Origin: JASDSY01 sp041441465
GTDB taxonomy: Bacteria; Muiribacteriota; UBA9980
Assembly (NCBI GenBank): GCA_041441465.1
Contig: JASDSY010000024.1
Location: 88,399 to 152,398 of the forward strand
Direction: 5' to 3'
Length of the DNA stretch: 64,000 nt
Shown piece after piece: positions 53,650 to 61,243 of the stretch. Each line of letters starts with the position of its first letter. The stretch's first letter is position 1. The notes beneath the pieces are model-generated. The model had not been told where the DNA came from and did not search any database. It saw nothing but the letters and a program-made list of their open reading frames with translations. The position numbers and the translations under genes were made by a program.

Positions 53650-53757
53650 ATTTTAAAAAACTTTTTTTGTCGCTCACTTGGTCCTCGGCGCTGGGCCTGA
53701 CCTTCGACCACAAGTGCGCCTGCGGAATCGTTCGCTCATAAAAAAGTTTTTTAAAAT
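53650..53757. repeat. 18-bp perfect inverted repeat enclosing a GC-rich 72-base loop inside the IS
   Basis: ATTTTAAAAAACTTTTTT (53650-53667) and its exact complement AAAAAAGTTTTTTAAAAT (53740-53757) flank 72 bases that are clearly GC-rich, against the AT-rich rest of the element. The loop can fold further (CACTTGGTC near GACCACAAGTG). It has no start codon or ribosome site. It may be a structured RNA, a transposase binding structure, or a small nested palindromic element. Confidence 0.6.
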
Positions 53758-53784
53758 ATTAACTCAAAAATATTTTTAAAGAAC

Positions 53785-53831
53785 TTGAAAAAAGTAAAAT
53801 ATAAGCTATAATATTAGTATAAACTAATATT
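53785..53831 (+). promoter_or_regulatory. Transposase promoter with overlapping palindrome
   Basis: TTGAAA (53785-53790), 16 bases, TATAAT (53807-53812). AATATTAGT (53810-53818) and ACTAATATT (53823-53831) form a perfect 9-bp inverted repeat over the transcription start, a likely autorepression site. Confidence 0.55.
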
Positions 53832-53847
53832 GTATTGGAGCTTATTT

Positions 53848-55401
53848 ATGAAGTTATTCAAGGAATATCAGCAAGGAATTAATTTTCTTTTTCCACAAAA
53901 TGTGGAAGAAATGATTCCAGAAAATCATATTGTAAGATTAGTAAATGAAATAATAGAAAAATTAGATATTTCAGAAATAGAAAGTACATATAAAGGCGGT
54001 GGAGCAACTGCATATCATCCGTTAATGCTATTAAAAACGATAGTGTTTGGATATATAGACGGAATATTTACATCAAGGGTATTGGCGAAAGCGATGCGTG
54101 AAAATGTAAACTATATGTGGCTTTCAGGAATGCAAACGCCAGATTTTAGGACAATAAATAATTTTAGATCTGGAAAATTAAAAGATAAAATAAAAGACAT
54201 ATTTAAACAGGTAGTTGAAATAGCTCTTAAATTAGGATATATCAGTTTTGAAAAAGTTTTTGTTGATGGAACAAAAATAGAGGCAAATTCAAATAAATAC
54301 AAGATAACATACAGAAAAAATGTTCAAAGGTATAAAGAAAATATCGAAAATAAGATTAATGGAATATTAGAAGATATTGATAAACTATGTGAGGAAGAAG
54401 ATAAAATATATAGAAATAAAAATTTTCCAGAAACGGGTGAAGAAATAAATTTAGGAAATCCCGAAACAAAAAAAGAAATAGAAAAAACTATAAAGAAAAT
54501 AAATGAAAAAATTCGTTCAAAACGTAACGAAGCTAACAAACTTAATAAACGTGTTGAAAATTACGAAAAACAGGAAGAAATTCTTGGTGAAAGAAATAGT
54601 TATAGTAAAACTGATAATGACGATATTGCAATGAAAATGAAAGACGACCAATTCAAACCTGGCTATAATGTTATGATCGCAACAGAAAATCAAGTAATAT
54701 TAAATTATGAAGTTGAACAAAAACCTGGTGATTGCGGATGTTTCATAAAATTAATGAACGGCGTAAACTCTAACGGAATTAAAGCTCAAAATGTATGCGG
54801 CGATCAAGCTTTCGGCAGCGAGGAAAATTATAATTATTGTGAACAAAATGGAATAAATTCGTATTTGAAATTCAGCTCATTTCGTCGCGAAAACACAAAG
54901 AAATATAAAGAAAATAAATATATTAAAGAGAATTTTAAATATGATGATATCAATAATTATTTTACATGTCCGGCAAATAAAACATTGCATTTTAAAGAGG
55001 AATGTTCGGAATTAAGTAAAAATGGCTATATTCAAAATTTAAAAATATATGAATGCAATGAATGCAAAAATTGTGAACAAAAAAAAGAATGTACGCCTGG
55101 TAAAAATCGTAGCATAAGAATTAATTCAAAACTTGAATCATATAAATCAAAAACAAGAGAAATGTTGAATTCTGAATTTGGCAAGAAAATAAGAAGTCAA
55201 CGAGGTACAGACGTAGAAACCGTTTTTGGAAATTTAAAACAAAATAATGGTTTTAGAAGATTTTTACTTCGTGGATTAAAAAAAGTTACAGTAGAAATGG
55301 GCTTAATGGCAATTATGCATAACATAAAAAAATTTAAGAGCTTTATAGAGTCTAAAATCGAAAAAAAGATTAATCATGAAGAAATAATGTGTCAAAATTA
55401 A
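53848..55401 (+). CDS. IS1182-family transposase
   Basis: The 517-residue protein begins with the DUF772 helical domain typical of IS1182 and IS5-like transposases (LVNEIIEKLDISEIE). Catalytic residues are Asp140 (VDGTKIEAN), Asp319 (VCGDQAFG) and Glu457 (GTDVETVFGNLK). A Cys-rich cluster (Cys403, 406, 409, 415) suggests a zinc knuckle before the last acidic residue. The ATG at 53848 has GGAG seven bases upstream; the TTG at 53830 lies inside the palindrome and is less likely. The gene looks intact. Confidence 0.92.
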   Translation: MKLFKEYQQGINFLFPQNVEEMIPENHIVRLVNEIIEKLDISEIESTYKGGGATAYHPLMLLKTIVFGYIDGIFTSRVLAKAMRENVNYMWLSGMQTPDFRTINNFRSGKLKDKIKDIFKQVVEIALKLGYISFEKVFVDGTKIEANSNKYKITYRKNVQRYKENIENKINGILEDIDKLCEEEDKIYRNKNFPETGEEINLGNPETKKEIEKTIKKINEKIRSKRNEANKLNKRVENYEKQEEILGERNSYSKTDNDDIAMKMKDDQFKPGYNVMIATENQVILNYEVEQKPGDCGCFIKLMNGVNSNGIKAQNVCGDQAFGSEENYNYCEQNGINSYLKFSSFRRENTKKYKENKYIKENFKYDDINNYFTCPANKTLHFKEECSELSKNGYIQNLKIYECNECKNCEQKKECTPGKNRSIRINSKLESYKSKTREMLNSEFGKKIRSQRGTDVETVFGNLKQNNGFRRFLLRGLKKVTVEMGLMAIMHNIKKFKSFIESKIEKKINHEEIMCQN

Positions 55402-55404
55402 GAT

Positions 55405-55454
55405 AAAAACAAGCTCAAACTATGTTTTTTAATAAATAAAATGAGCTTGTTTTT
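55405..55454 (+). terminator. Terminator of the transposase gene
   Basis: AAAAACAAGCTCA pairs with TGAGCTTGTTTTT and continues with TTATTTCG. It lies within the element, before the right terminal repeat. Confidence 0.75.
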
Positions 55455-55472
55455 TATTTCGTTTTATAAAAT

Positions 55473-55489
55473 AAACTTTTTAGACAGCC
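55473..55489 (-). repeat. Right terminal inverted repeat of the IS
   Basis: AAACTTTTTAGACAGCC, the exact complement of the left repeat. Confidence 0.85.
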
Positions 55490-55562
55490 TCTAAAAAGAT
55501 TGTTTTATTTGAAGCAAGTTCGGCAATAAAAAAGAAACTCAATTCAAGAAAAAAATAAAATA

Positions 55563-55590
55563 TTGACTTATTTAATTTTTATATTATAAT
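55563..55590 (+). promoter_or_regulatory. Promoter placed for a leaderless transcript of the cargo operon
   Basis: TTGACT (55563-55568), 16 bases, TATAAT (55585-55590). The coding ATG at 55597 is only seven bases from the -10 box, and no ribosome site precedes it. Confidence 0.55.
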
Positions 55591-55596
55591 TAATTT

Positions 55597-57570
55597 ATGA
55601 AAAAATGTTGTTTAACTTTAATCATATTAATATTGTTACTTATCAAGAATCAGTTACTTGCGTTAGAATTCACTGACGTTAATGATTTCATTTCTGATGT
55701 AAAAAATTATTCTTACAAAAGCCAATTCAAAATTAAAAACAATACCACATCGAAAGATATAGAAAATTTAAAAATCAAAATACTAAAACAAATAGAAGAT
55801 AATCCTTCATTACTTCATGAAATACAAAATTTTATTCGTGAAAATAAGGAATTATCTTTTTTGTTTAATGATATGCTAAAAGGACTAAAAGAAAAGCAAA
55901 AATTTGAAATGCTTCAAAATGGATTAAACCAAAATTCTAAATCAGTAATATCGAAAACTAATAGCGAAGTTAAATACAAAATATCATTAGCCGAAAAATT
56001 ATTTTATTATTTTAAATTTACATCTGCGTTTAATAATAACTCCAGATTTGTTAATGAATCACCCGAAATTTTAAAAGAATATACAAGCATAAAGAATGAA
56101 TTTGACGAAATTGACAATATGGATGCATTAAGACAAAAAGGCCCAGGATTAGCCAAAAGAAGTGAAAGCCTTATTTTAAATCCGCAAGGTGGATTTTATA
56201 ATCTTGAACGTTTAGAAAATTTAGCAATAATGGCGGCATTAATTAATGTAAGACTTGCTGCAGATGATTGGGAAACCGCAGATTCATTGGATTTAAAATT
56301 AAGAGTGGTAAAATATCTCGAACAACTATATAGATCAATTCCTCATTTTAAACACAAATGCTTATTCACAATGACCATAAGTGATGCTTATGTTAACGCT
56401 AATTTACCTGAAAAAGGGTTGTTAGTTTCATATTATAATAAAAAAGATTTTTACGAAAATTTAAACAATGACGAAAAAATTGAATTTATATGTTATTTGG
56501 GGAATTTAACACTTGATAAATGTAAATCCGGCGATGAACAATGCTTAAAAATTGGCATAGAATGTTTTCATGAATATTGCCAGCTCATAGAATTAGATTC
56601 AACTCTTGATGATGTTTCTAAGGCAAATAAAAAAGCAGAAGTTTATCTTGGTGCAATATCTGTTTTATACGAAAAAAACGAAAAATATTTTGAAGCAATT
56701 GCCGTACTCGATAGAGTAATTAATGATGAAAATGTTCATCAATGGATGAGAAATAGTGCCGCAGAAAAAAAACAAGAACTTCAAGGATTTTTAAAACTTA
56801 AAATTAATGTAATGTTTAGTAATGAATTTATGTCAGATAAATGGAAAATAATAGACAAATCCTATAAATATATTCCATTATTTACCAACCAAAAAATTAA
56901 ATTAAAAGTTGAACTTGAACAACCGCCAGACAGTAATATAAAAATTGACTCTGTCAAATGGTATGGCGATGTTATGAGATCAGAACAAGAATTTGAATTT
57001 TCATTTGCCGAACCCGGTAAAAAGTTTTTAAAAGCAGAAGTTCAAGTACTTGAAAAGACTATTATTAAAAATATTGTTATATATGTAAAAAGTAAACCTG
57101 AAGGAATGAATGAAAAAGAATATGTACTTAATAACTTGGCCATGTCTTTTAAAGCAATTAATTTAAATCTTATAACTTCAGGTGACCCTTCAACGTTAGA
57201 ACCTTATAACTGGGCAGAAAAAACTTATGCAGACAATGGGCCACACAATGGAATTCAAGATGCAGCCCGTCATGTATATTGGAATTGTTTATTAGCAAGA
57301 TATTTTGGTGAAGATTATGCCAAAGGTATAACAGATGGTCATGAAGTTAATACTCCTTCTGAACAATTTGCAGAAGTTGTTATGGATTTACATAATAACG
57401 AACAGGGCCGGCAATTATCTAAAGAGCATTCACATAGCTCTAATGATAATAATTATAATTGCTGTCAAGAAGCCGTTATAACAGCTATTAAAAATGGTAA
57501 TGCTTTATATTTTGATGATCTGGAAAATTCAAAAAATGACGCATTACTATTACCCACAAATGAAAAATAG
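55597..57570 (+). CDS. Exported protein with C-terminal DUF6973-like domain
   Basis: The 657-residue product has a signal peptide (LTLIILILLLI, cleavage around residue 22). Residues about 30-420 are alpha-helical, with TPR-like pieces (LGAISVLYEKNEKYFEAIAVLDRV). Residues about 420-500 look like a beta sandwich. The C-terminus (547-615) has NGIQDAARHVYWN with His559, TDGHE with His582-Glu583 and VMDLHNNEQGR with His599; these motifs resemble DUF6973, a domain found in secreted and polymorphic-toxin-like proteins and suspected to be hydrolytic. The composition is strikingly AT-rich. It is the first gene after the IS and probably co-transcribed with the next gene, 12 bases on. Function is not established. 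Confidence 0.6.
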   Translation: MKKCCLTLIILILLLIKNQLLALEFTDVNDFISDVKNYSYKSQFKIKNNTTSKDIENLKIKILKQIEDNPSLLHEIQNFIRENKELSFLFNDMLKGLKEKQKFEMLQNGLNQNSKSVISKTNSEVKYKISLAEKLFYYFKFTSAFNNNSRFVNESPEILKEYTSIKNEFDEIDNMDALRQKGPGLAKRSESLILNPQGGFYNLERLENLAIMAALINVRLAADDWETADSLDLKLRVVKYLEQLYRSIPHFKHKCLFTMTISDAYVNANLPEKGLLVSYYNKKDFYENLNNDEKIEFICYLGNLTLDKCKSGDEQCLKIGIECFHEYCQLIELDSTLDDVSKANKKAEVYLGAISVLYEKNEKYFEAIAVLDRVINDENVHQWMRNSAAEKKQELQGFLKLKINVMFSNEFMSDKWKIIDKSYKYIPLFTNQKIKLKVELEQPPDSNIKIDSVKWYGDVMRSEQEFEFSFAEPGKKFLKAEVQVLEKTIIKNIVIYVKSKPEGMNEKEYVLNNLAMSFKAINLNLITSGDPSTLEPYNWAEKTYADNGPHNGIQDAARHVYWNCLLARYFGEDYAKGITDGHEVNTPSEQFAEVVMDLHNNEQGRQLSKEHSHSSNDNNYNCCQEAVITAIKNGNALYFDDLENSKNDALLLPTNEK

Positions 57571-57582
57571 AGGTTTATTTTT

Positions 57583-58242
57583 ATGAAAAAAAACTTTTTT
57601 TGCGTTTTATTAATATTTTATTTTGTTTTATTATCATTTAACATTGCATTTGCTGATCGTATGGATAACTTTTTACCCGAAGAATTAAAAAATTTAAAAT
57701 TGGACATGTCAATTGATGAATATAACAAAAATTTTCCAGATGCTAAACTTGTAGTAAAAGATAAATGTTTTGTTTTATATTCTTTAAAAATAAATAAAAA
57801 TGATTTATGGAATACTTCTGCATGTTATTTTGATAATGATTTATTGGCATTTTATTCTTTGTTAATTATTGAAACAGGAGAAAATCTCTTGAACAAACAT
57901 TTTTTAAATATTGACACTGAAGCATGTATACTCATCAATAAAATTTCTAAAAGTTTTGGAAAAATAAATAAAAAGTATATTATTGAAAATAAAGATTACA
58001 ATATTTATTATGAACCTTTAATGGTATGGGAAACCGATAGTTTTATTGTTCAAATATCATTTACACCTTATAAAATATTAGCTAATGTTAAAACTCCAGT
58101 TATTTCACTAGCATTTTCCAAAAAAGGAACCGATTACTCACGATTTTATAGGAAAATTATTGAAGACAACGATAAAGTAACATTTGATAGTCTATTAAGT
58201 GACGAAGTAAAAAAGGCCTTATATAACAGTACTCAAAAATAA
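57583..58242 (+). CDS. Exported hypothetical protein, possible partner of the DUF6973-like protein
   Basis: The 219-residue product has a signal peptide (cleavage after FA, about residue 24) and a compact alpha/beta mature part without recognisable motif. AGAGG lies nine bases before the ATG, which is 12 bases after the upstream stop, so translation is coupled. Size, secretion and position would fit an immunity or assembly partner of the upstream protein, but nothing in the sequence proves this. It is as AT-rich as its neighbour. Confidence 0.5.
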   Translation: MKKNFFCVLLIFYFVLLSFNIAFADRMDNFLPEELKNLKLDMSIDEYNKNFPDAKLVVKDKCFVLYSLKINKNDLWNTSACYFDNDLLAFYSLLIIETGENLLNKHFLNIDTEACILINKISKSFGKINKKYIIENKDYNIYYEPLMVWETDSFIVQISFTPYKILANVKTPVISLAFSKKGTDYSRFYRKIIEDNDKVTFDSLLSDEVKKALYNSTQK

Positions 58243-58383
58243 TTTTTTTTTACTAAGTAGTGCAATTTCTCAATGCAATTGGCATCATGATGATGAATCG
58301 GGCGAAGCACCGGCCGGAGGATATCCTTATTCACAAGATAATCATTCTGCATTAATATGTAATTCAATTATTTTTCAATCATA
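58211..58383 (+). pseudogene. Startless open fragment with lipobox-like end
   Basis: A frame overlapping the end of the previous gene reads FFLLSSAISQC and then a hydrophilic, His/Asp-rich tail (NWHHDDESGEAPAGGYPYS) to a stop at 58383. FLLSSAISQC looks like the end of a lipoprotein signal peptide, but no ATG, GTG or TTG is available, and the frame closes upstream at 58210. It may be the remainder of a small lipoprotein gene or a frameshifted extension of the previous protein through the T run at 58243. Confidence 0.35.
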
Positions 58384-58393
58384 GGAAATATCC

Positions 58394-59204
58394 GTGATAT
58401 ATTTTTTTGAATCAATATTTACAGTTATTTTTATCATATTTATTATAATGTTGATTAGTATATTTTTAAAATATTCTAATCACATTATAATAAATTATTT
58501 TAAATATACATTTCAAATTGTATCATTTTTCATGATTGTATCACTACTCGTTGTTTTTTTAACACTTGAAAGTATTAAACTTTCAAATTCATTACTTTTA
58601 TCTAGGTATTGTATTTAAAATTTTATTAACATCATTATTTGTTATTATGGGATTATTTTTTTGTGAAAAAATAGAACAAAAAGACACGCCAATATTAAAG
58701 TTATTATTCGGAATTAAATTAAATATTGATTTTGATAAATTTATTAAGTATTTGATGATATTTTTAATTTTTAATATTATATTTACCGTAACTCTAACTC
58801 ATTTTATTCCTTTTACAAAAAGAAACTTAGACAATTTAAATGCTGTATATAATTTTGATAATTTTTTGAATTATCAACCAATCAAACAGTTAACAATATA
58901 TTTTTTAGGACAAATACAAAATGCCGTTGATGAAGAAATAATTTTTCGATTATGTTTTATGAATTTTATAATATATTTTTTTAATACTAATAAAAAGAAA
59001 TATTGGATCGGAATTATTATTTCATCACTTTTTTTTGCATTAAGTCACTATCAGGTAACAAATGAACCAATAACTAAATTAATTCAAGTTTTACCTCTGG
59101 GTATAGGATTGGGTATTATATATGAAAATTTCGGTCTTGAATGTGCCATTATATCACATTTGAGTTTTAATCTTATTAATGATTTTATATATTATTTTAA
59201 ATAA
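58394..59204 (+). pseudogene. CPBP-family intramembrane protease, split by a frameshift
   Basis: Two overlapping frames make one protein. The first starts at the GTG at 58394 behind AGGAA and encodes two membrane helices before stopping at 58618. The second, open from 58566 to 59204, continues with membrane helices and the CPBP/Rce1 motifs EExxFR (VDEEIIFRLCF), FALSHYQ and ISHLSFNLI. A one-base shift between about 58600 and 58618 would join them. CPBP proteins are site-2-like membrane glutamic proteases used in prenyl-protein processing in eukaryotes and in bacteriocin maturation or immunity in bacteria. If the shift is a sequencing error, the gene is intact. Confidence 0.65.
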
Positions 59205-59209
59205 TATAT

Positions 59210-59316
59210 TTTTTGTAAGTTTCGTTAACCGATACCTCCGTGCTGTCCGCATAGCATAACGACGAATAAAGGAAAATTATTGAAATTATTAAAATAAATT
59301 TAAAAATGATTTTAAT
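59210..59316 (-). pseudogene. N-terminal remnant of an exported TPR-like paralogue
   Basis: The minus strand encodes the signal peptide SIIFLYSSLCYADSTEV and the next residues up to NETYKK, then diverges and stops within three codons near the end of the CPBP gene. DNA identity with the 5' end of the gene at 59380-60279 is very high, including the AAGGAG ribosome site at 59326-59331 and flanking DNA. It is probably the missing start of the gene whose tail lies at 53524-53622. Confidence 0.85.
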
Positions 59317-59379
59317 TTTTATTTTCTCCTTGAATTTATTTTCTTCAGTTTAATATAGCACCATTAATGAATAATTTTT

Positions 59380-60279
59380 TTATTTATTTTCTTCCTCCAT
59401 ATTTGCCTTATCAGGATTTTGTGGATTTATATAATCAATGTATCTTTTCATTTCACTTAAACTCCATATTCCTGGAGCTTCTTTTTTTATAAGTTCATAA
59501 TATTTCATGGCGTTATCATAATCCTTTAAATTTATATAACATTGAACCATTTCTTCATAACAATTAGCTGAATAATTCCATTCATTAGGTAATTTAATAT
59601 TACCATATTTCTTCAATAATTCATCTATCTCTTCAATACATTTTTTGGGATCGTTATTATGTAAATAACAAACATATGATAACTTTACAAGAGGTATTGC
59701 TGGATGGTCCGGAAATTTATCAAGAAAATTTTTCATATACTGCATTCTTTCCTGCTCGTTTTTTGTCCAAAAAAGCATTGCATTTGCAAGAGCAGCATAA
59801 TTTTTATCACTGCAACTATCTTTCATAATTTTCAAGGCGTTAATTGTCTTTAATTGATTTTCTTTAAGTTCTCTTGCTAATTTAGCTCCTGTACCGGCGG
59901 AATACATTATTAAAAAAATGAGTTTTTCGCCTGGCTCAAAATCTGGTTCTTCTAGGTGTAGCAAATGTTTTTCTTTAATGTTATTATATACTTTGCTAAT
60001 TATATCTTTTTCATTGCATCTGTCAAACACGTCATTTATTATAAAAATTGTCAAAAATGCCTCAAGCGAATCGGGAGCTTTTGTCATAATTTCAACACCG
60101 TAATTAAGCGAATCACAGCCGTATTTTATTACATAAGCCTCATCAGTATTTTCTTTTAAAAGCCAGCATAATTTTTTGTATGTTTCGTTGACCGATACCT
60201 CCGTGCTGTTCGCATAGCATAACGACGAATAAAGGAAAATTATTGAAATTATCAAAATAAATTTAAAAATGATTTTAAT
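59380..60279 (-). CDS. Exported TPR-like protein (tandem paralogue A)
   Basis: A signal peptide (SIIFLYSSLCYA) is followed by about 265 helical residues; the C-terminal half has TPR-like units (CYEEMVQCYINLKDYDNAMKYYEL). The usual start would be a TTG at 60255, but that leaves a signal peptide without a basic end and has no ribosome site. AAGGAG lies nine bases before an in-frame ATT at 60277-60279, which adds the residues IKIIFKFI, matching the N-terminus of paralogue B (IKNLFKFI). I therefore take the ATT. It is the last gene of a leftward series with 60343 and 61244. Function unknown. Confidence 0.7.
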   Translation of the reverse strand: MKIIFKFILIISIIFLYSSLCYANSTEVSVNETYKKLCWLLKENTDEAYVIKYGCDSLNYGVEIMTKAPDSLEAFLTIFIINDVFDRCNEKDIISKVYNNIKEKHLLHLEEPDFEPGEKLIFLIMYSAGTGAKLARELKENQLKTINALKIMKDSCSDKNYAALANAMLFWTKNEQERMQYMKNFLDKFPDHPAIPLVKLSYVCYLHNNDPKKCIEEIDELLKKYGNIKLPNEWNYSANCYEEMVQCYINLKDYDNAMKYYELIKKEAPGIWSLSEMKRYIDYINPQNPDKANMEEENK

Positions 60280-60342
60280 TTTTATTTTCTCCTTGAATTT
60301 ATTTTCTTCAGTTTAATATAGCTCCGTTAATGAATAATTTTT

Positions 60343-61230
60343 TTATTTATTTTCTTCCTCCATATTTACCTTATCAGGATTTTTTGGATCTATGTAATCA
60401 ATATATTTTTTCATTTCATTTAAATTCCAACTATTCGGTGCTTCGATCTTTATAAGTTCATAATATTTCATGGCATTATCATAATCTTTTAACGCTATAT
60501 AACACCTAACAAATTCTTCATAGCAATCAGCGGAAAAATTCCAGCCATTCGGCATTTTTATATTGCCGTATTGATTCATCAACTTATTTATTTCTTCAAT
60601 GCGTTTTTTGGGTTCCTCATATTGATAATAGAGATATTGCAGCTTTACAGTGGGTATGCCGGGATGATCCGGAAAATTATCAAGAAAATTTTTGAAAAAT
60701 TCTATTCTCTTATCCTTTTTTCTGACAATGAGCAACATTGTATTAGCCAGTGCTGCATATTTTTTATCACTGCATTTATCCTTCATCGATATAAGAATAT
60801 CAACTATTTTTTGCTGGGTATCATCACATTCTTTTTCACGCATTAAGCCTGTTTCACTTATATATGTAAATAAAAAAATAAGTTTTTCACCTGGCTCAAA
60901 ATCAGGTTCTTCAAGGTGCGGCAGATGTTTTTCCTTAAGCCGATCGTAAACTTTTCTAATGGTTTTAGAACGGCATTTATTATATACATCCTGAGTTATA
61001 AAGATCGTCAAAAACGCATCGAGTGACTCCGGCGCTTTAGTGAGGATTTCAACTCCATAGTCAAGGGATTTTATCGCATAAGCCTCATTAGTATTTTCTT
61101 TTAACAGCCAGCATAATTTTTTGTAAGTTTCGTTGACCGATACCTCCGTGCTGTCGGCATAGCATACCGACGAATAAAGGAAAATTATTGAAATTATTAA
61201 GATAAATTTGAATAAATTTTTTATATACAT
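60343..61230 (-). CDS. Exported TPR-like protein (tandem paralogue B)
   Basis: The 295-residue product begins with a normal ATG at 61228-61230, AGGAG seven bases upstream, and a signal peptide ending SVCYA. It is clearly homologous to paralogue A over its whole length, most strongly at both ends (STEVSVNETYKKLCWLLKEN and MKKYIDYIDPKNPDK). The body is helical, with TPR-like segments such as CYEEFVRCYIALKDYDNAMKYYEL. The intergenic DNA after each copy is also duplicated, so the pair arose by tandem duplication. The gene begins 13 bases after the stop of the caspase-like gene. Confidence 0.75.
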   Translation of the reverse strand: MYIKNLFKFILIISIIFLYSSVCYADSTEVSVNETYKKLCWLLKENTNEAYAIKSLDYGVEILTKAPESLDAFLTIFITQDVYNKCRSKTIRKVYDRLKEKHLPHLEEPDFEPGEKLIFLFTYISETGLMREKECDDTQQKIVDILISMKDKCSDKKYAALANTMLLIVRKKDKRIEFFKNFLDNFPDHPGIPTVKLQYLYYQYEEPKKRIEEINKLMNQYGNIKMPNGWNFSADCYEEFVRCYIALKDYDNAMKYYELIKIEAPNSWNLNEMKKYIDYIDPKNPDKVNMEEENK

Positions 61231-61243
61231 AACTCTACTCCTT

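Larger units (their letters stand above)
53623..55491 (+). mobile_element. IS1182-like insertion sequence
   Basis: The element is bounded by 17-bp perfect terminal inverted repeats (53625-53641 and 55473-55489), carries one DDE transposase, a 5' stem-loop region, a promoter with a palindrome, and a terminator. Length is about 1.87 kb. It interrupts a TPR-like gene. I see no clear target-site duplication: bases before the left end (CAGGAAA) differ from those after the right end (TCTAAAA), suggesting that the right flank was rearranged after insertion. The transposase is intact, so the element may be active. Confidence 0.88.

Noticed and set aside
53611..55500. Target-site duplication of the IS
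   Set aside because: The bases next to the two ends do not match at any length from two to ten.
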